From: JAKFWF01 sp963741505
GTDB taxonomy: Bacteria > Pseudomonadota > Alphaproteobacteria > Rhizobiales > Hyphomicrobiaceae
Reading direction: 5' to 3'
NCBI GenBank assembly: GCA_963741505.1
Contig: CAVUIJ010000024.1
Span: 62,001 to 126,000 of the forward strand
Length of the DNA: 64,000 nucleotides
Position 1 is the stretch's first letter; each line of letters begins with the position of its first letter. Made by a program: the position numbers and the translations under genes. The notes below the pieces were generated by a model, which was not told the origin of the DNA, ran no database searches, and worked only from the letters and a program-made list of their open reading frames with translations. Shown here piece after piece: positions 47,221-55,617 of this stretch.

Positions 47221-48237
47221 TCAGCGTTTGTCGCGCCGTTCCATCAGGGTCCCAAGGATGCCTTTCGGCATGTAGATGATGAAAAGGATGAGCAGCAGGC
47301 CGTAGATCGCGCTGTCGAGGGCAAGGGCCGCTGAGCCGAGCACGTACTTGAGGCCCGCCGAGCTCTGGATCGCGACGCGCAATCCTTCCGACAGCACCTG
47401 CGTGAACACCGCGCCGACCGTCGGCCCGAGCATCACCCACATGCCGCCCGAGACCACCGCGAACACCATGTTGAGCGACGTGCCGAGGCCAGCGATCGTG
47501 TCGGGCCCGATGTACATCTGATACTGCCCGAAAACCGCGCCGCCGAGCGCGCACATGGCTGACGACAGCGCCGTGATCTTGAGCTTCTCTTTCGTCACGT
47601 CGATGCCCACCGACGCGGCGGCGTCCTCGTCCTGGCTCGCGGCATCGAGGGCGTAGCGGTCCATGCTTCGATCGACGCGGCGCCAGACGTAGAGGCCGAA
47701 CAGCCAGAGTGCGAAGACGACGTAGTAGGAGAGCACTCGGTCCGGCTCGAACTGCATCGCGTAGAGCGAGACGCCGTCGCCGTAGCGCTTCGGTTGCGTG
47801 CCGAGAGAGCCACCGGTGTAGTCACGCAGCCCGACGATGCAAAGGCGGACGAACTCCGTCAGTGCCAAGGTCAGCAGACCGAAATAGTGTCCGGTGATCC
47901 GCAATCGAAAGCACGGGTAGCCGACCAGCACGCCGACGATCGTCGCCATCAGGATCGCAACAGGAATGCCGAGCCAAGGCGAGATGCCGGCATAGTTCCA
48001 CAGCAACACCGTGACATAGGCACCAATGCCGGTGAACGCGCCATGCCCGAGCGAAGTCAGCCCGAAGCGGCCCATCAACGACCAGCCGGTGTAGATGAAT
48101 GACCAGAGCAAGATCTGAATCATCAGATGCAGATAGTACTTCTCCGACCCGCCGAAGAAGACCCGCACCAACAGCGGCAGTGCCGCCACTGCCAACAACC
48201 CCAGGATCGCCGCGGGCGAGAGCCGCAAGCCGTTCAT
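47221..48237 (-). CDS. livM: LivM-type ABC permease
   Basis: A 338-residue permease: GWSLMGRFGLTSLGHGAFTG and GPTVGAVFTQVLSEGLRVAI are LivM landmarks, and the end IYMPKGILGTLMERRDKR is typical. About nine helices. The open frame extends upstream, but the ATG at 48237 is right for the family and overlaps the LivH stop (ATGA). Unlike the Liv system at 14-17 kb, LivM and LivG are separate here. Confidence 0.9.
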   Translation of the reverse strand: MNGLRLSPAAILGLLAVAALPLLVRVFFGGSEKYYLHLMIQILLWSFIYTGWSLMGRFGLTSLGHGAFTGIGAYVTVLLWNYAGISPWLGIPVAILMATIVGVLVGYPCFRLRITGHYFGLLTLALTEFVRLCIVGLRDYTGGSLGTQPKRYGDGVSLYAMQFEPDRVLSYYVVFALWLFGLYVWRRVDRSMDRYALDAASQDEDAAASVGIDVTKEKLKITALSSAMCALGGAVFGQYQMYIGPDTIAGLGTSLNMVFAVVSGGMWVMLGPTVGAVFTQVLSEGLRVAIQSSAGLKYVLGSAALALDSAIYGLLLILFIIYMPKGILGTLMERRDKR

Positions 48238-49103
48238 GACTTGCTCCCGAACAGGCCTTGCGGCTTGAAGAAGATCGCGACCATGAAGAACAGGAACGCG
48301 ACGGCGTAGCCCCATTCGGTGTGAAAGCAGCTCGAGCCGACAGCGATGAACTGGCTGATGATGAAGGCCGCGACAAAGCCGCCGATCATGTTGCCGAGGC
48401 CGCCCAGCACGCAGATCATGAAGATCAATGGGCCGAACTGCAGCCCGATCTGCGGATAGATGTCGTAGTTGAGCACCATGAGAGCCGCCGCGAGACCCGC
48501 GAGCCCGCCACCCACCGCAGATGTCACGACGTAAATCTTTTTGCTGTCGACGCCCATCAGCGGCATGATCTGGCGGTCCTGTGCAATGGCGCGGATCGCG
48601 GTACCAATATAGGTGCGCGTCAGAAACAGCCACAGCGCCAGCATGCCGATCAGCGCGACCACGAAACCGAGGATACGCGACTTTGAAAAACTCATGTCCA
48701 GGATGCTGTAAGACCCGAGGCTGATGCCGACATTCTTGAATTCGACACCAAAGGCCATGGTGGCGACGGCCTGGAGCAGGAACAGGACCCCGCCGGTGAC
48801 GAGGAGCTGATTGATCGGCGCGGTATCGAGGACGGGTCGAATGACGAGGTAGTGCAACAGCGCACCTGCGAGCGCGACCAGCAGGATGCCGAAGATGGCG
48901 GCCAGGACAAACGGCAAACCACCTTTATACGCATAATGGATTCCGTACATGCCGATCATCACCAGTTCGGCGTAGCAGATCCACACGACGTCGATGACGC
49001 CGAACACGAGATTGAGGCCGAGTGCTAACAAGGCCAGGAGGCCGGCAAGCAAAATGCCGTTGAGCAGCGCCTCCAGAAAGAACACATCGAGTTGGCAGTC
49101 CAT
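48234..49103 (-). CDS. livH: LivH-type ABC permease
   Basis: A 289-residue permease: ALLALGLNLVFGVIDVVWIC, GIHYAYKGGLPFVLAAIFG and GGLGNMIGGFVAAFIISQFI match LivH. I chose the ATG at 49103 (MDCQLDVFFLEALLNGILLA), where membrane homology begins; an in-frame start at 49148 adds an unlike leader. LivF lies 41 nt upstream. Confidence 0.89.
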   Translation of the reverse strand: MDCQLDVFFLEALLNGILLAGLLALLALGLNLVFGVIDVVWICYAELVMIGMYGIHYAYKGGLPFVLAAIFGILLVALAGALLHYLVIRPVLDTAPINQLLVTGGVLFLLQAVATMAFGVEFKNVGISLGSYSILDMSFSKSRILGFVVALIGMLALWLFLTRTYIGTAIRAIAQDRQIMPLMGVDSKKIYVVTSAVGGGLAGLAAALMVLNYDIYPQIGLQFGPLIFMICVLGGLGNMIGGFVAAFIISQFIAVGSSCFHTEWGYAVAFLFFMVAIFFKPQGLFGSKS

Positions 49104-49144
49104 CGTCGTCCCCCGTCCTGCTCCCGCCGCGGGAGAGGCGCCGC

Positions 49145-49849
49145 TCAAATCCCCATATAGGCCTTGCGGATCTCGTCGCTGGCCGCCAGTTCCGCCGCCC
49201 GCCCGCTGGCGTGGATCCTGCCGACCTCGAGGAGGTAGGCGCGATCCACGACTTTCAACACCTGAGCGACGTTCTGTTCGACGATCAAGACCGTGTAGCC
49301 TTCCGACCGGATACGCCGGACGAGATCGAACACCTGCGACACGATCACGGGTGCGAGCCCCATCGACGGCTCATCCAGCAGGATCAATTTCGGCCCGCTC
49401 ATCAACGCGCGCCCAATGGCGCACATCTGCTGCTCGCCGCCCGACATCGTGCCGGCCAACTGCAGCCGCCGCTCCTTGAGACGCGGGAACAGCGAAAAGA
49501 CGTAGTCGAGGCGTTCGGGAAATTTTTCCCGAGCCTGCGGGATGAATGCGCCCATGCGCAGATTGTCCTCGACCGTGAGGCGCGGAAAGAGCCGCCGGCC
49601 CTCAGGCACATGCGCAATGCCCGCTTCGATGATCTTGTGCGGCGGCGTCGAGCGCAGGTCCAACCCCTCCATCGTCATCTGACCAGTGCTCGCCGGCAGC
49701 AGGCCCGAGATCACGCGCAGCAGCGTCGTCTTGCCGGCCCCGTTCGCGCCGATGACGGCGACGGCCTCGCCGGCCTCGACGCGCATCGACACGCCAAACA
49801 GCGCCTGGAAGGCACCATAGCCCGCGTCGATGGCCTCGAGCTGCAGCAT
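49145..49849 (-). CDS. livF: LivF-type ABC ATP-binding protein
   Basis: A 234-residue ATPase with Walker A GANGAGKTT, HVPEGRRLFPRLTVEDNLRM, signature MSGGEQQMCAIGRALM and Walker B LILLDEPSMGLAPV. It is the partner of the LivG protein encoded 11 nt upstream. Position and motifs make the call secure; it is only moderately similar to the LivF at 14134-14841. Confidence 0.92.
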   Translation of the reverse strand: MLQLEAIDAGYGAFQALFGVSMRVEAGEAVAVIGANGAGKTTLLRVISGLLPASTGQMTMEGLDLRSTPPHKIIEAGIAHVPEGRRLFPRLTVEDNLRMGAFIPQAREKFPERLDYVFSLFPRLKERRLQLAGTMSGGEQQMCAIGRALMSGPKLILLDEPSMGLAPVIVSQVFDLVRRIRSEGYTVLIVEQNVAQVLKVVDRAYLLEVGRIHASGRAAELAASDEIRKAYMGI

Positions 49850-49860
49850 GGGTCGCGCCC

Positions 49861-50595
49861 CTACTCCATTGCATCCGCGCCGAGGTAGACCTCGATGACG
49901 CGCCGATCGGCCTGCGCCGCCTTGGGCGCACCGTCAAAGATCTTCTCGCCGTGATCAAGCACCACGACGCGATCGACGACCCGCATCAGGACACCCATGA
50001 TGTGCTCGACCCAGACGATCGTAATCTTCATTTCATTGCGGATGCGCTGCAGCATGTCGGCCGCCTGATCCATCTCGGTGTGATCCAGGCCATTCAGGCT
50101 CTCGTCCGCGAGCAACAACTTCGGCTGCGTCGCGAGCGCGCGGGCGAGCTCCAACTGCTTGAGCGCGCTGGCGCCAAGGCCATCCGTGGTCGATGCCGCG
50201 TCCGTCGGCAGCCCGACGAGCGCCAGCGCCTGCTCGGCCTGGCGCCAGCAGTCCGCGCGCGAGGTCTTGCCCTGCTGGCCGAACCAAGCCGACAGCGCCA
50301 CGTTCTCAAGCAGCGTCAAATTGCGAAACGGTCGCGGGATCTGATACGTGCGCCCAAGCCCCTTGTGGCAGACTTTGTTGGCAGTGAGCCCGCCGATCTC
50401 CTCATCCTGAAATCGGATCGACCCCGATGTCGGCGCATACATGCCGGCAACGCAATTGAATGTCGTGCTCTTGCCCGAACCATTCGGGCCAATGAGACCA
50501 AGGATCTCGCCCTCCAGCACCTCGAACGAAACATTGCTGACGGCGGTGAAGCCGCCGAACTTCTTGGTCAATCCGGAAACGGTCAGCAGCGCCAT
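49861..50595 (-). CDS. livG: LivG-type ABC ATP-binding protein
   Basis: A 244-residue ATPase. TKKFGGFTAVSNVSFEVLEG and Walker A GPNGSGKST are normal, but the signature is LGASALKQLELARALATQ in place of LSGGQ, and Walker B is LLLADESLNGLDHTE. The same kind of drift is seen in the LivG part of the fusion at 14828-16615, so it may be a feature of this transporter class. The binding protein gene lies 62 nt upstream. Confidence 0.9.
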   Translation of the reverse strand: MALLTVSGLTKKFGGFTAVSNVSFEVLEGEILGLIGPNGSGKSTTFNCVAGMYAPTSGSIRFQDEEIGGLTANKVCHKGLGRTYQIPRPFRNLTLLENVALSAWFGQQGKTSRADCWRQAEQALALVGLPTDAASTTDGLGASALKQLELARALATQPKLLLADESLNGLDHTEMDQAADMLQRIRNEMKITIVWVEHIMGVLMRVVDRVVVLDHGEKIFDGAPKAAQADRRVIEVYLGADAME

Positions 50596-50657
50596 GCGGT
50601 CGCGATTCCACTATTCAGAAAGTTCGGGGGACCAATGGGTCCCCCGTGATTACGCCG

Positions 50658-51959
50658 TCAGCGCGCGAAGGCGTGGCCCGCCGGCAGCGGCAATATCGGA
50701 TCGATCGTGCGCAGCTCCTTCGGCCAGGCGATCTTCGTCTCGCCCTTGACGTACTGCATCACGACCGGCGACGAGCGCTCGTTCTGGCCGGCCATCTTGT
50801 GGCCGGTCGGGAAGAACTTGACGCCATAGCCCTGGATCGTGCCGCCGACCGGAATGTCAGTCTCAAGAGCTGCTTTTCGCAGCGCTTCCGGATTGATCCC
50901 GCCGTGGGTCTTGATGGCGCGCGGCAGAACGTCGGAAAAGAAGATCCATGCCTGATTGAAGCCCATCGACACATGCGGTGGAACTTCGCTGGCGCCAGAT
51001 GCGGCCTTGTAGCGCTTTACCATTTCGGCGGTAAGCTCGCCAAGGCCGGGCTTCAACGACTTGGGATCGAGCAACTGGGCAGCGACCGGATCGACGTTGT
51101 AGACGTAATTGACGTCTTCCTTGAAGGTCTCGATCAGCTTGTCGATCTGGCCGTATCCGGCGCCGTGGCCGATCAGTGCCGCCCACTTGAGGCCGGCTTC
51201 CTTGGATTGTCGCAGGAACAGCGTGATGTCCGGATTATAGCCGGTGTGCAAGATCACATCGGGTTGCGCACGGCGCAGCTTCGTCACCAGCGCCGAGAGG
51301 TCGGTCGAGGTGGCTGCATACCCCTCCTTGTGAGCAATCTGCATACCGAGCTCTTTGCACTTGGCCTCGTTGCCCATCGCAACGCCGGCACCGTACGGAC
51401 CATCCTCATGGATGATCGCGACCTTCACGTCCTTGACTTCCTTCTTGAGCTTTTCCTTCGCGTTCTCGGCAATGAACGCGCATGACGCCTCGCCGAACTG
51501 GTCCGAGTGCACCTGCGGCCGGAACACGTATTGCAGATTCTTGTCCTTGAACACGGCCGAAGCGACGCACACGTTCGCCCACATGAACTTCTTCGCCGCG
51601 TCGACTTTTGCCGCCATGGGTACGCAGTGCGCCGACGAGAATACGCCCATCAGCAGATCGACCTTGGCGTCATTGAGAAGTCGCTCAGCCTCGTTGATCG
51701 CGACGTCCGTCTTCGACTGCGCGTCGGCATTGAGCGTAACGATCTTGTAGCCCTCGACACCACCCTTCTCATTGATCAAGTCGACTGCGATCTGCGTTCC
51801 GATTGCAGCCGCCTTCGATCCGCCAGCTGCAAACGCGCCGGTCTGATCGTAGATGACGCCAATCTTGATTTCCTTCGCCTGAGCCAGGACCGGCGTAGGG
51901 TCGGCAAGTGATGTCGCAAGCACGACACCGGCAATCGCTGCCAGTTTGCAAAGTTTCAC
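50658..51959 (-). CDS. Branched-chain amino acid-type ABC substrate-binding protein
   Basis: A 433-residue periplasmic protein (Peripla_BP_6) with signal peptide LCKLAAIAGVVLATSLA and cleavage near VLAQA. EIKIGVIYDQTGAFAAGGSK and DLINEKGGVEGYKIVTLNAD are standard. I place the start at the GTG at 51959 because GGAGG lies 6-7 nt before it; the ATG at 51983 precedes that ribosome site. It leads the operon of this binding protein, LivG, LivF, LivH and LivM. Confidence 0.9.
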   Translation of the reverse strand: MKLCKLAAIAGVVLATSLADPTPVLAQAKEIKIGVIYDQTGAFAAGGSKAAAIGTQIAVDLINEKGGVEGYKIVTLNADAQSKTDVAINEAERLLNDAKVDLLMGVFSSAHCVPMAAKVDAAKKFMWANVCVASAVFKDKNLQYVFRPQVHSDQFGEASCAFIAENAKEKLKKEVKDVKVAIIHEDGPYGAGVAMGNEAKCKELGMQIAHKEGYAATSTDLSALVTKLRRAQPDVILHTGYNPDITLFLRQSKEAGLKWAALIGHGAGYGQIDKLIETFKEDVNYVYNVDPVAAQLLDPKSLKPGLGELTAEMVKRYKAASGASEVPPHVSMGFNQAWIFFSDVLPRAIKTHGGINPEALRKAALETDIPVGGTIQGYGVKFFPTGHKMAGQNERSSPVVMQYVKGETKIAWPKELRTIDPILPLPAGHAFAR

Positions 51960-52302
51960 GGGCTTCCTCCAGAGTGCGGGCATCTTGTTATCGTTCCCTT
52001 AGGCCTCACTGTGCGGACCCCGACACGCGCTTGTCAACGTCGTTTCATCTAGTACGGATCGAACTCAGGACGCTCAGGCAACCACCCGTTCGACCAGCAA
52101 AACGCGATGGCCTATTTCAATGTCGAGCCCGATCCCGGGCGGGCGACAAAAGCCCGGGTGCGGCCCTGCCTGGTCGCGCCATAGCGCGCGATCTATTCGG
52201 CAAGAAAATTGGGCACGTCTTGCCGGGCTGTCGTCACTATGCTTGTGCTGGTCGCTTGCGGCTGCCTCGAGACACATCAAGACATTAATCGCGCCGATGC
52301 CA
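51960..52302. other. Intergenic region with a GC-rich hairpin, no gene recognised
   Basis: About 340 bp between the Liv binding protein start and the VOC gene stop, both on the minus strand. It contains CCCGGGC at 52134 paired with GCCCGGG at 52152-52158 around an 11-nt loop, which could end the VOC transcript. Otherwise it probably holds the Liv promoter. A minus-strand open frame here lacks family similarity. Confidence 0.4.
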
Positions 52303-52743
52303 TCACGCCGCCGCATGCTTGGCAGCGCCGCCGCCATCTTTCGGCATCTCGGCCAATTCGACGACGAGGTTGCCGGTCGATTTCGGGTCGAGGAATATGA
52401 TGCGACAGTTGCCGTGGCCAATCATCGGCTTGTCCGTTTGAAATCGGACACCTTTGCCGCGCAGTTCGGCGATGGCGCCATCGAGGTCCTCGACTTCCAG
52501 GCAAATGTGAAACAGGCCCTCGCCGTGCTCAGCGATCCAACGGCTGGTGCCGGTGCTGGGATCATCAGATTGCAGCAGCTCCAGATAAGTTTCGCCAATG
52601 GGAAACATGGCGAGACTGGTTCGGTGCTCGGGGAGATGCTCCTCGTATTCCATCGTGATGCCAAGCTTATTCTCGAAGATATCTCTCATTGCCTTGATGC
52701 TGTTCACCGCGATGGCGATGTGCTCGATCCGCTTGATTTTCAT
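52303..52743 (-). CDS. VOC/glyoxalase family protein, methylmalonyl-CoA epimerase-like
   Basis: A 146-residue vicinal-oxygen-chelate protein. The metal ligands are visible as His in IEHIAIAV, Glu in YLELLQ, His in GLFHICLEV and Glu in VVELAE, in the order of methylmalonyl-CoA epimerase. Length is usual for a two-module epimerase. The ATG at 52743 follows AGGAG by 7 nt. No mutase or carboxylase gene is near, so a related epimerase or glyoxalase activity remains possible. Confidence 0.85.
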   Translation of the reverse strand: MKIKRIEHIAIAVNSIKAMRDIFENKLGITMEYEEHLPEHRTSLAMFPIGETYLELLQSDDPSTGTSRWIAEHGEGLFHICLEVEDLDGAIAELRGKGVRFQTDKPMIGHGNCRIIFLDPKSTGNLVVELAEMPKDGGGAAKHAAA

Positions 52744-52867
52744 GTGGGGCTCCTGGTCAGAAGTTTGGTCGGCTGCGCAAAAGACCGCATGCTCGGCCTT
52801 GTCCTCGATTTCTTTAGACACGCGACTTGAACAGTCATTCACGCTCAAGAACATCGGAGCTTGTATC

Positions 52868-53000
52868 ATGCGATACAATCTCACCGACTTCGAGTGGAGT
52901 GTCATCGAGCCTCTTCTGACTATGCACTGCAGTGGTCCCATACCGAAGAACAACCGGCAAATTCTTAACAGCACGCGCCATGTGCTGCGCGCAGGCTCGC
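52868..53000 (+). pseudogene. IS5-family transposase remnant (N-terminus)
   Basis: MRYNLTDFEWSVIEPLL followed by NNRQILNSTRHVLRAGSPHR matches the first 45 or so residues of IS5-family transposases (usual form MRYELTDFEWAVIEPLLP). The DDE catalytic region is absent, and the sequence after about 53000 no longer matches. A decayed insertion sequence fragment in the gap between the VOC gene and the acetamidase-like gene. I see no clear terminal repeats. Confidence 0.75.
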
Positions 53001-53236
53001 CGCATCGTGCGTTCGCTCCGGCTGTCGCAACAGAAAGCGCGGCGGAATGCCAGCTCGCTTCATCCTTCTCGACAACACGACTCTCGAACCAAATTGCAGC
53101 TTGGAGTTGATTGCAACCGACCTCGAACGAACTGCGCTCCCTAAATCTCCGCAGCAATAGATTGCCCAGGCGAGCGCAATTAGCGTAGCTTGAGCCATAG
53201 TCAACTACGAACCGTCGACTGATCAGGGGAAAAAAG

Positions 53237-54655
53237 ATGGCTCGAACACGACTGCTGCCTCGCGTCGCACTCGGGGCAGGCTTCGCGATGATCATCGCCA
53301 CCGCGGCGCTGGCGCAGACGCCGCCGTCCGCATCGCCCCCCTCCACCTCCGCACCTGCTCAGGCCGCATCGCAATTTTCGCCGACGGCGACGATCACCAC
53401 GCCCGGCTATCCCGGCACCGGGCCCGCCGACCCGAAGCTGCGCGTGGTGAATTTGCCGAGCGGCAAGCGGATGCATCTGCTGCCGGCGACGCTCGAGACC
53501 ACCCAATGGGGCTGGTTCGACAATGCCCAACCACCGGTACTGCGGGTCAATTCCGGTGACACCATCGTGCTGGAAACGATGATGCACAGCCACAACCAGG
53601 TCGTTCCGGGCACGACCATCGAGCAGATCAAGAAGACGCGAACCGATTTCCCCGGTCGCGGGCCGCATACATTGACGGGACCCATCTATATCGAGGAGGC
53701 GCAGCCTGGCGACGTCCTCAAGGTGACGCTCAACAAGATCGTGCCGCGCGCCTATGCGACGAATTTCAACGTTCCGGGCATGTTCGGCCAGTTCCCGAGC
53801 GTCTATTCGGACGGACAGGTCAAATACCTCTACCTCGATCTCGACAAGATGACGACCGAGTTTCTGCCCGGCGTCGTGCTCCCCGTGCGGCCCTTCCCAG
53901 GCACTATCGGTGTCGCACGCAAGGAGCCGGGCCGCTACTCGAGCGTGCCGCCCGGCGAATTTGCCGGCAATATGGATATCCGCGATCTCGTCGCCGGCAC
54001 CAAGCTCTATGTTCCCGTACATGTGCCGGGGGCGCTGTTGTGGACCGGCGACTCCCATGCCGGGCAAGGCAATGGCGAGGTTAATCTCACCGCCCTCGAA
54101 ACTGCTTACAAGGAATTCAATATCACGGTGGAGCTCATCAAGGGCAAGCCGCTCGACTTCCCGCGCATCGAGACGACGAAGTCCTGGATCACGATGGGCT
54201 TCGACCAGGATCTGAACAAGGCCTGGGTGCAGGCCAAGGCCCAGACCGTCAAGTTCCTCTCCGAGCAGCGCGGCGTCGCCGCCGACCAGGCAGAGAAACT
54301 GATGACGGGCGTTTCCGATTGCCGGGTCTCGCAGGTCGTCAACGTCAAGAAGGGTATCCACTGCCTCAATCCCAAGAATGTCCGCGCCAAGGAGGACATG
54401 GAGCGGCCGACCGACGAGACGGCGAAGTACTACGTGTCGCACGCCAAGGACGCCGACCTGAACAAGGCGATGAACGACGCATCGATGGGCATGATCAAGT
54501 GGCTCGAGGCGCAGAAGAAGATTGCTCGGCTCGATGCCTATGGCCTTGCCAGCGTGGCGATGGATTGTCGGGTCGGGGCCATCTCCGATACCGAGAAGAA
54601 CGTGCATTGCCTGGTGCCTAAGAGCATTTGGGTTGCGAACGCCGGCAAGCGCTGA
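53237..54655 (+). CDS. Secreted acetamidase/formamidase family protein
   Basis: A 472-residue protein with a signal peptide (RVALGAGFAMIIATAALA, cleavage near ALAQT). The FmdA/AmdA core shows NSGDTIVLETMMHSHNQ, GPHTLTGPIYIEEAQPGDVL and TGDSHAGQGNGEVNLTALE, all matching acetamidase/formamidase motifs, which hydrolyse short amides to ammonia and an acid. Most characterised members are cytoplasmic, so export is unusual. There is also an internal helical stretch and a C-terminal extension with two CxxCL-like spots (DCRVSQVVNVKKGIHCL and DCRVGAISDTEKNVHCL), a tandem repeat. The next gene starts 8 nt after its stop. Confidence 0.87.
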   Translation: MARTRLLPRVALGAGFAMIIATAALAQTPPSASPPSTSAPAQAASQFSPTATITTPGYPGTGPADPKLRVVNLPSGKRMHLLPATLETTQWGWFDNAQPPVLRVNSGDTIVLETMMHSHNQVVPGTTIEQIKKTRTDFPGRGPHTLTGPIYIEEAQPGDVLKVTLNKIVPRAYATNFNVPGMFGQFPSVYSDGQVKYLYLDLDKMTTEFLPGVVLPVRPFPGTIGVARKEPGRYSSVPPGEFAGNMDIRDLVAGTKLYVPVHVPGALLWTGDSHAGQGNGEVNLTALETAYKEFNITVELIKGKPLDFPRIETTKSWITMGFDQDLNKAWVQAKAQTVKFLSEQRGVAADQAEKLMTGVSDCRVSQVVNVKKGIHCLNPKNVRAKEDMERPTDETAKYYVSHAKDADLNKAMNDASMGMIKWLEAQKKIARLDAYGLASVAMDCRVGAISDTEKNVHCLVPKSIWVANAGKR

Positions 54656-54663
54656 CGGGGAGC

Positions 54664-55617
54664 ATGGAACGACGGTTCGCAGCGGGCGCTCGCCATTTCG
54701 AGTCGATGGCGTTGCGCTTCGCTCTCATCGCTGTCTGGTTCGCCATGGCCTCGCCGGGGATTGCGCAGGAGCGCATCCGCATTGTCACCACCACGACCAA
54801 CTTGCGCAGTCTTGCCGAGGCCGTCGGCGGCGATCGGGTCGAGGCGATCAGCCTCGCCCCGGGGAGTATGGACGCCGAGGACTATCAACCGAAGCCGCAG
54901 GACGTCTTGCGCCTGAAGTCTGCACGCATGCTCGTGCGCGTCGGGCTCGACTACGATCTGTGGATCGATCGGCTGCTTGCCCAGGTGGGCAAGCCCGAGA
55001 TCAGCCGCGGCGGGCCGGGCTACGTCGATGCCTCGTTCGCAATCGCCGTGCTGGAGCTTCGCGGCATGAGCGTCGGCCCCGGCGACGGTCATGCCCATGG
55101 CAACGGCAACCCGCATTACTGGCTCGATCCCCACAATGCCGAGATCATCACCGGCACGATCCTCGAGGCGCTGGCGCGGATCGATCCGGCCAATACGGCG
55201 ATCTACGAGGCCAATCGGCTGACATTTCTGGCTCGCCTGCGAGCCAAGCTCGAGGAGTGGCAGGCAAGATTGGCGCCGCTCAAAGCCATGCCCATCGTCG
55301 CCTACCACAATAGCTGGCCCTATTTCGCGCGTCGCTTCCGGTTGGATTTTGTTGGCTTCATCGAGATCAAACCCGGTGTGCCGCCGAGCCCCTCGCACCT
55401 GGCTGGAATTGTCCAGACCATGCGGTCTCGCGGTGTCCGGATCGTCGTGCGCGAACCGCACGAGCCGGAGCGGGATGTCGCCTTCGTTGCGAGCAAGGCC
55501 GGGGCATCGGTTGTGACGCTGGCCGCATCTGTTGGTGCGCTGCCACAGGCGGGCGACTACATTTCGTTGTTCGACAGCAACATCGCGGCGCTGACAGCAG
55601 CAGCGGGCACACGATGA
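54664..55617 (+). CDS. Metal ABC substrate-binding protein, ZnuA/TroA type
   Basis: A 317-residue periplasmic protein with signal peptide (LRFALIAVWFAMASPGIAQ). RIRIVTTTTNLRSLAEAVGG opens the fold. Metal ligands appear as His in NPHYWLDPHNAEI, His in VAYHNSWPYF, and an Asp in ISLFDSNIAAL; a short loop GDGHAHGNG is a reduced form of the His-rich zinc loop. Start at 54664 has GGGGAG just before it; ATG 54706 is an alternative. It overlaps the permease gene by 4 nt. Zinc is the likeliest ion, manganese or another metal is possible. Confidence 0.87.
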   Translation: MERRFAAGARHFESMALRFALIAVWFAMASPGIAQERIRIVTTTTNLRSLAEAVGGDRVEAISLAPGSMDAEDYQPKPQDVLRLKSARMLVRVGLDYDLWIDRLLAQVGKPEISRGGPGYVDASFAIAVLELRGMSVGPGDGHAHGNGNPHYWLDPHNAEIITGTILEALARIDPANTAIYEANRLTFLARLRAKLEEWQARLAPLKAMPIVAYHNSWPYFARRFRLDFVGFIEIKPGVPPSPSHLAGIVQTMRSRGVRIVVREPHEPERDVAFVASKAGASVVTLAASVGALPQAGDYISLFDSNIAALTAAAGTR

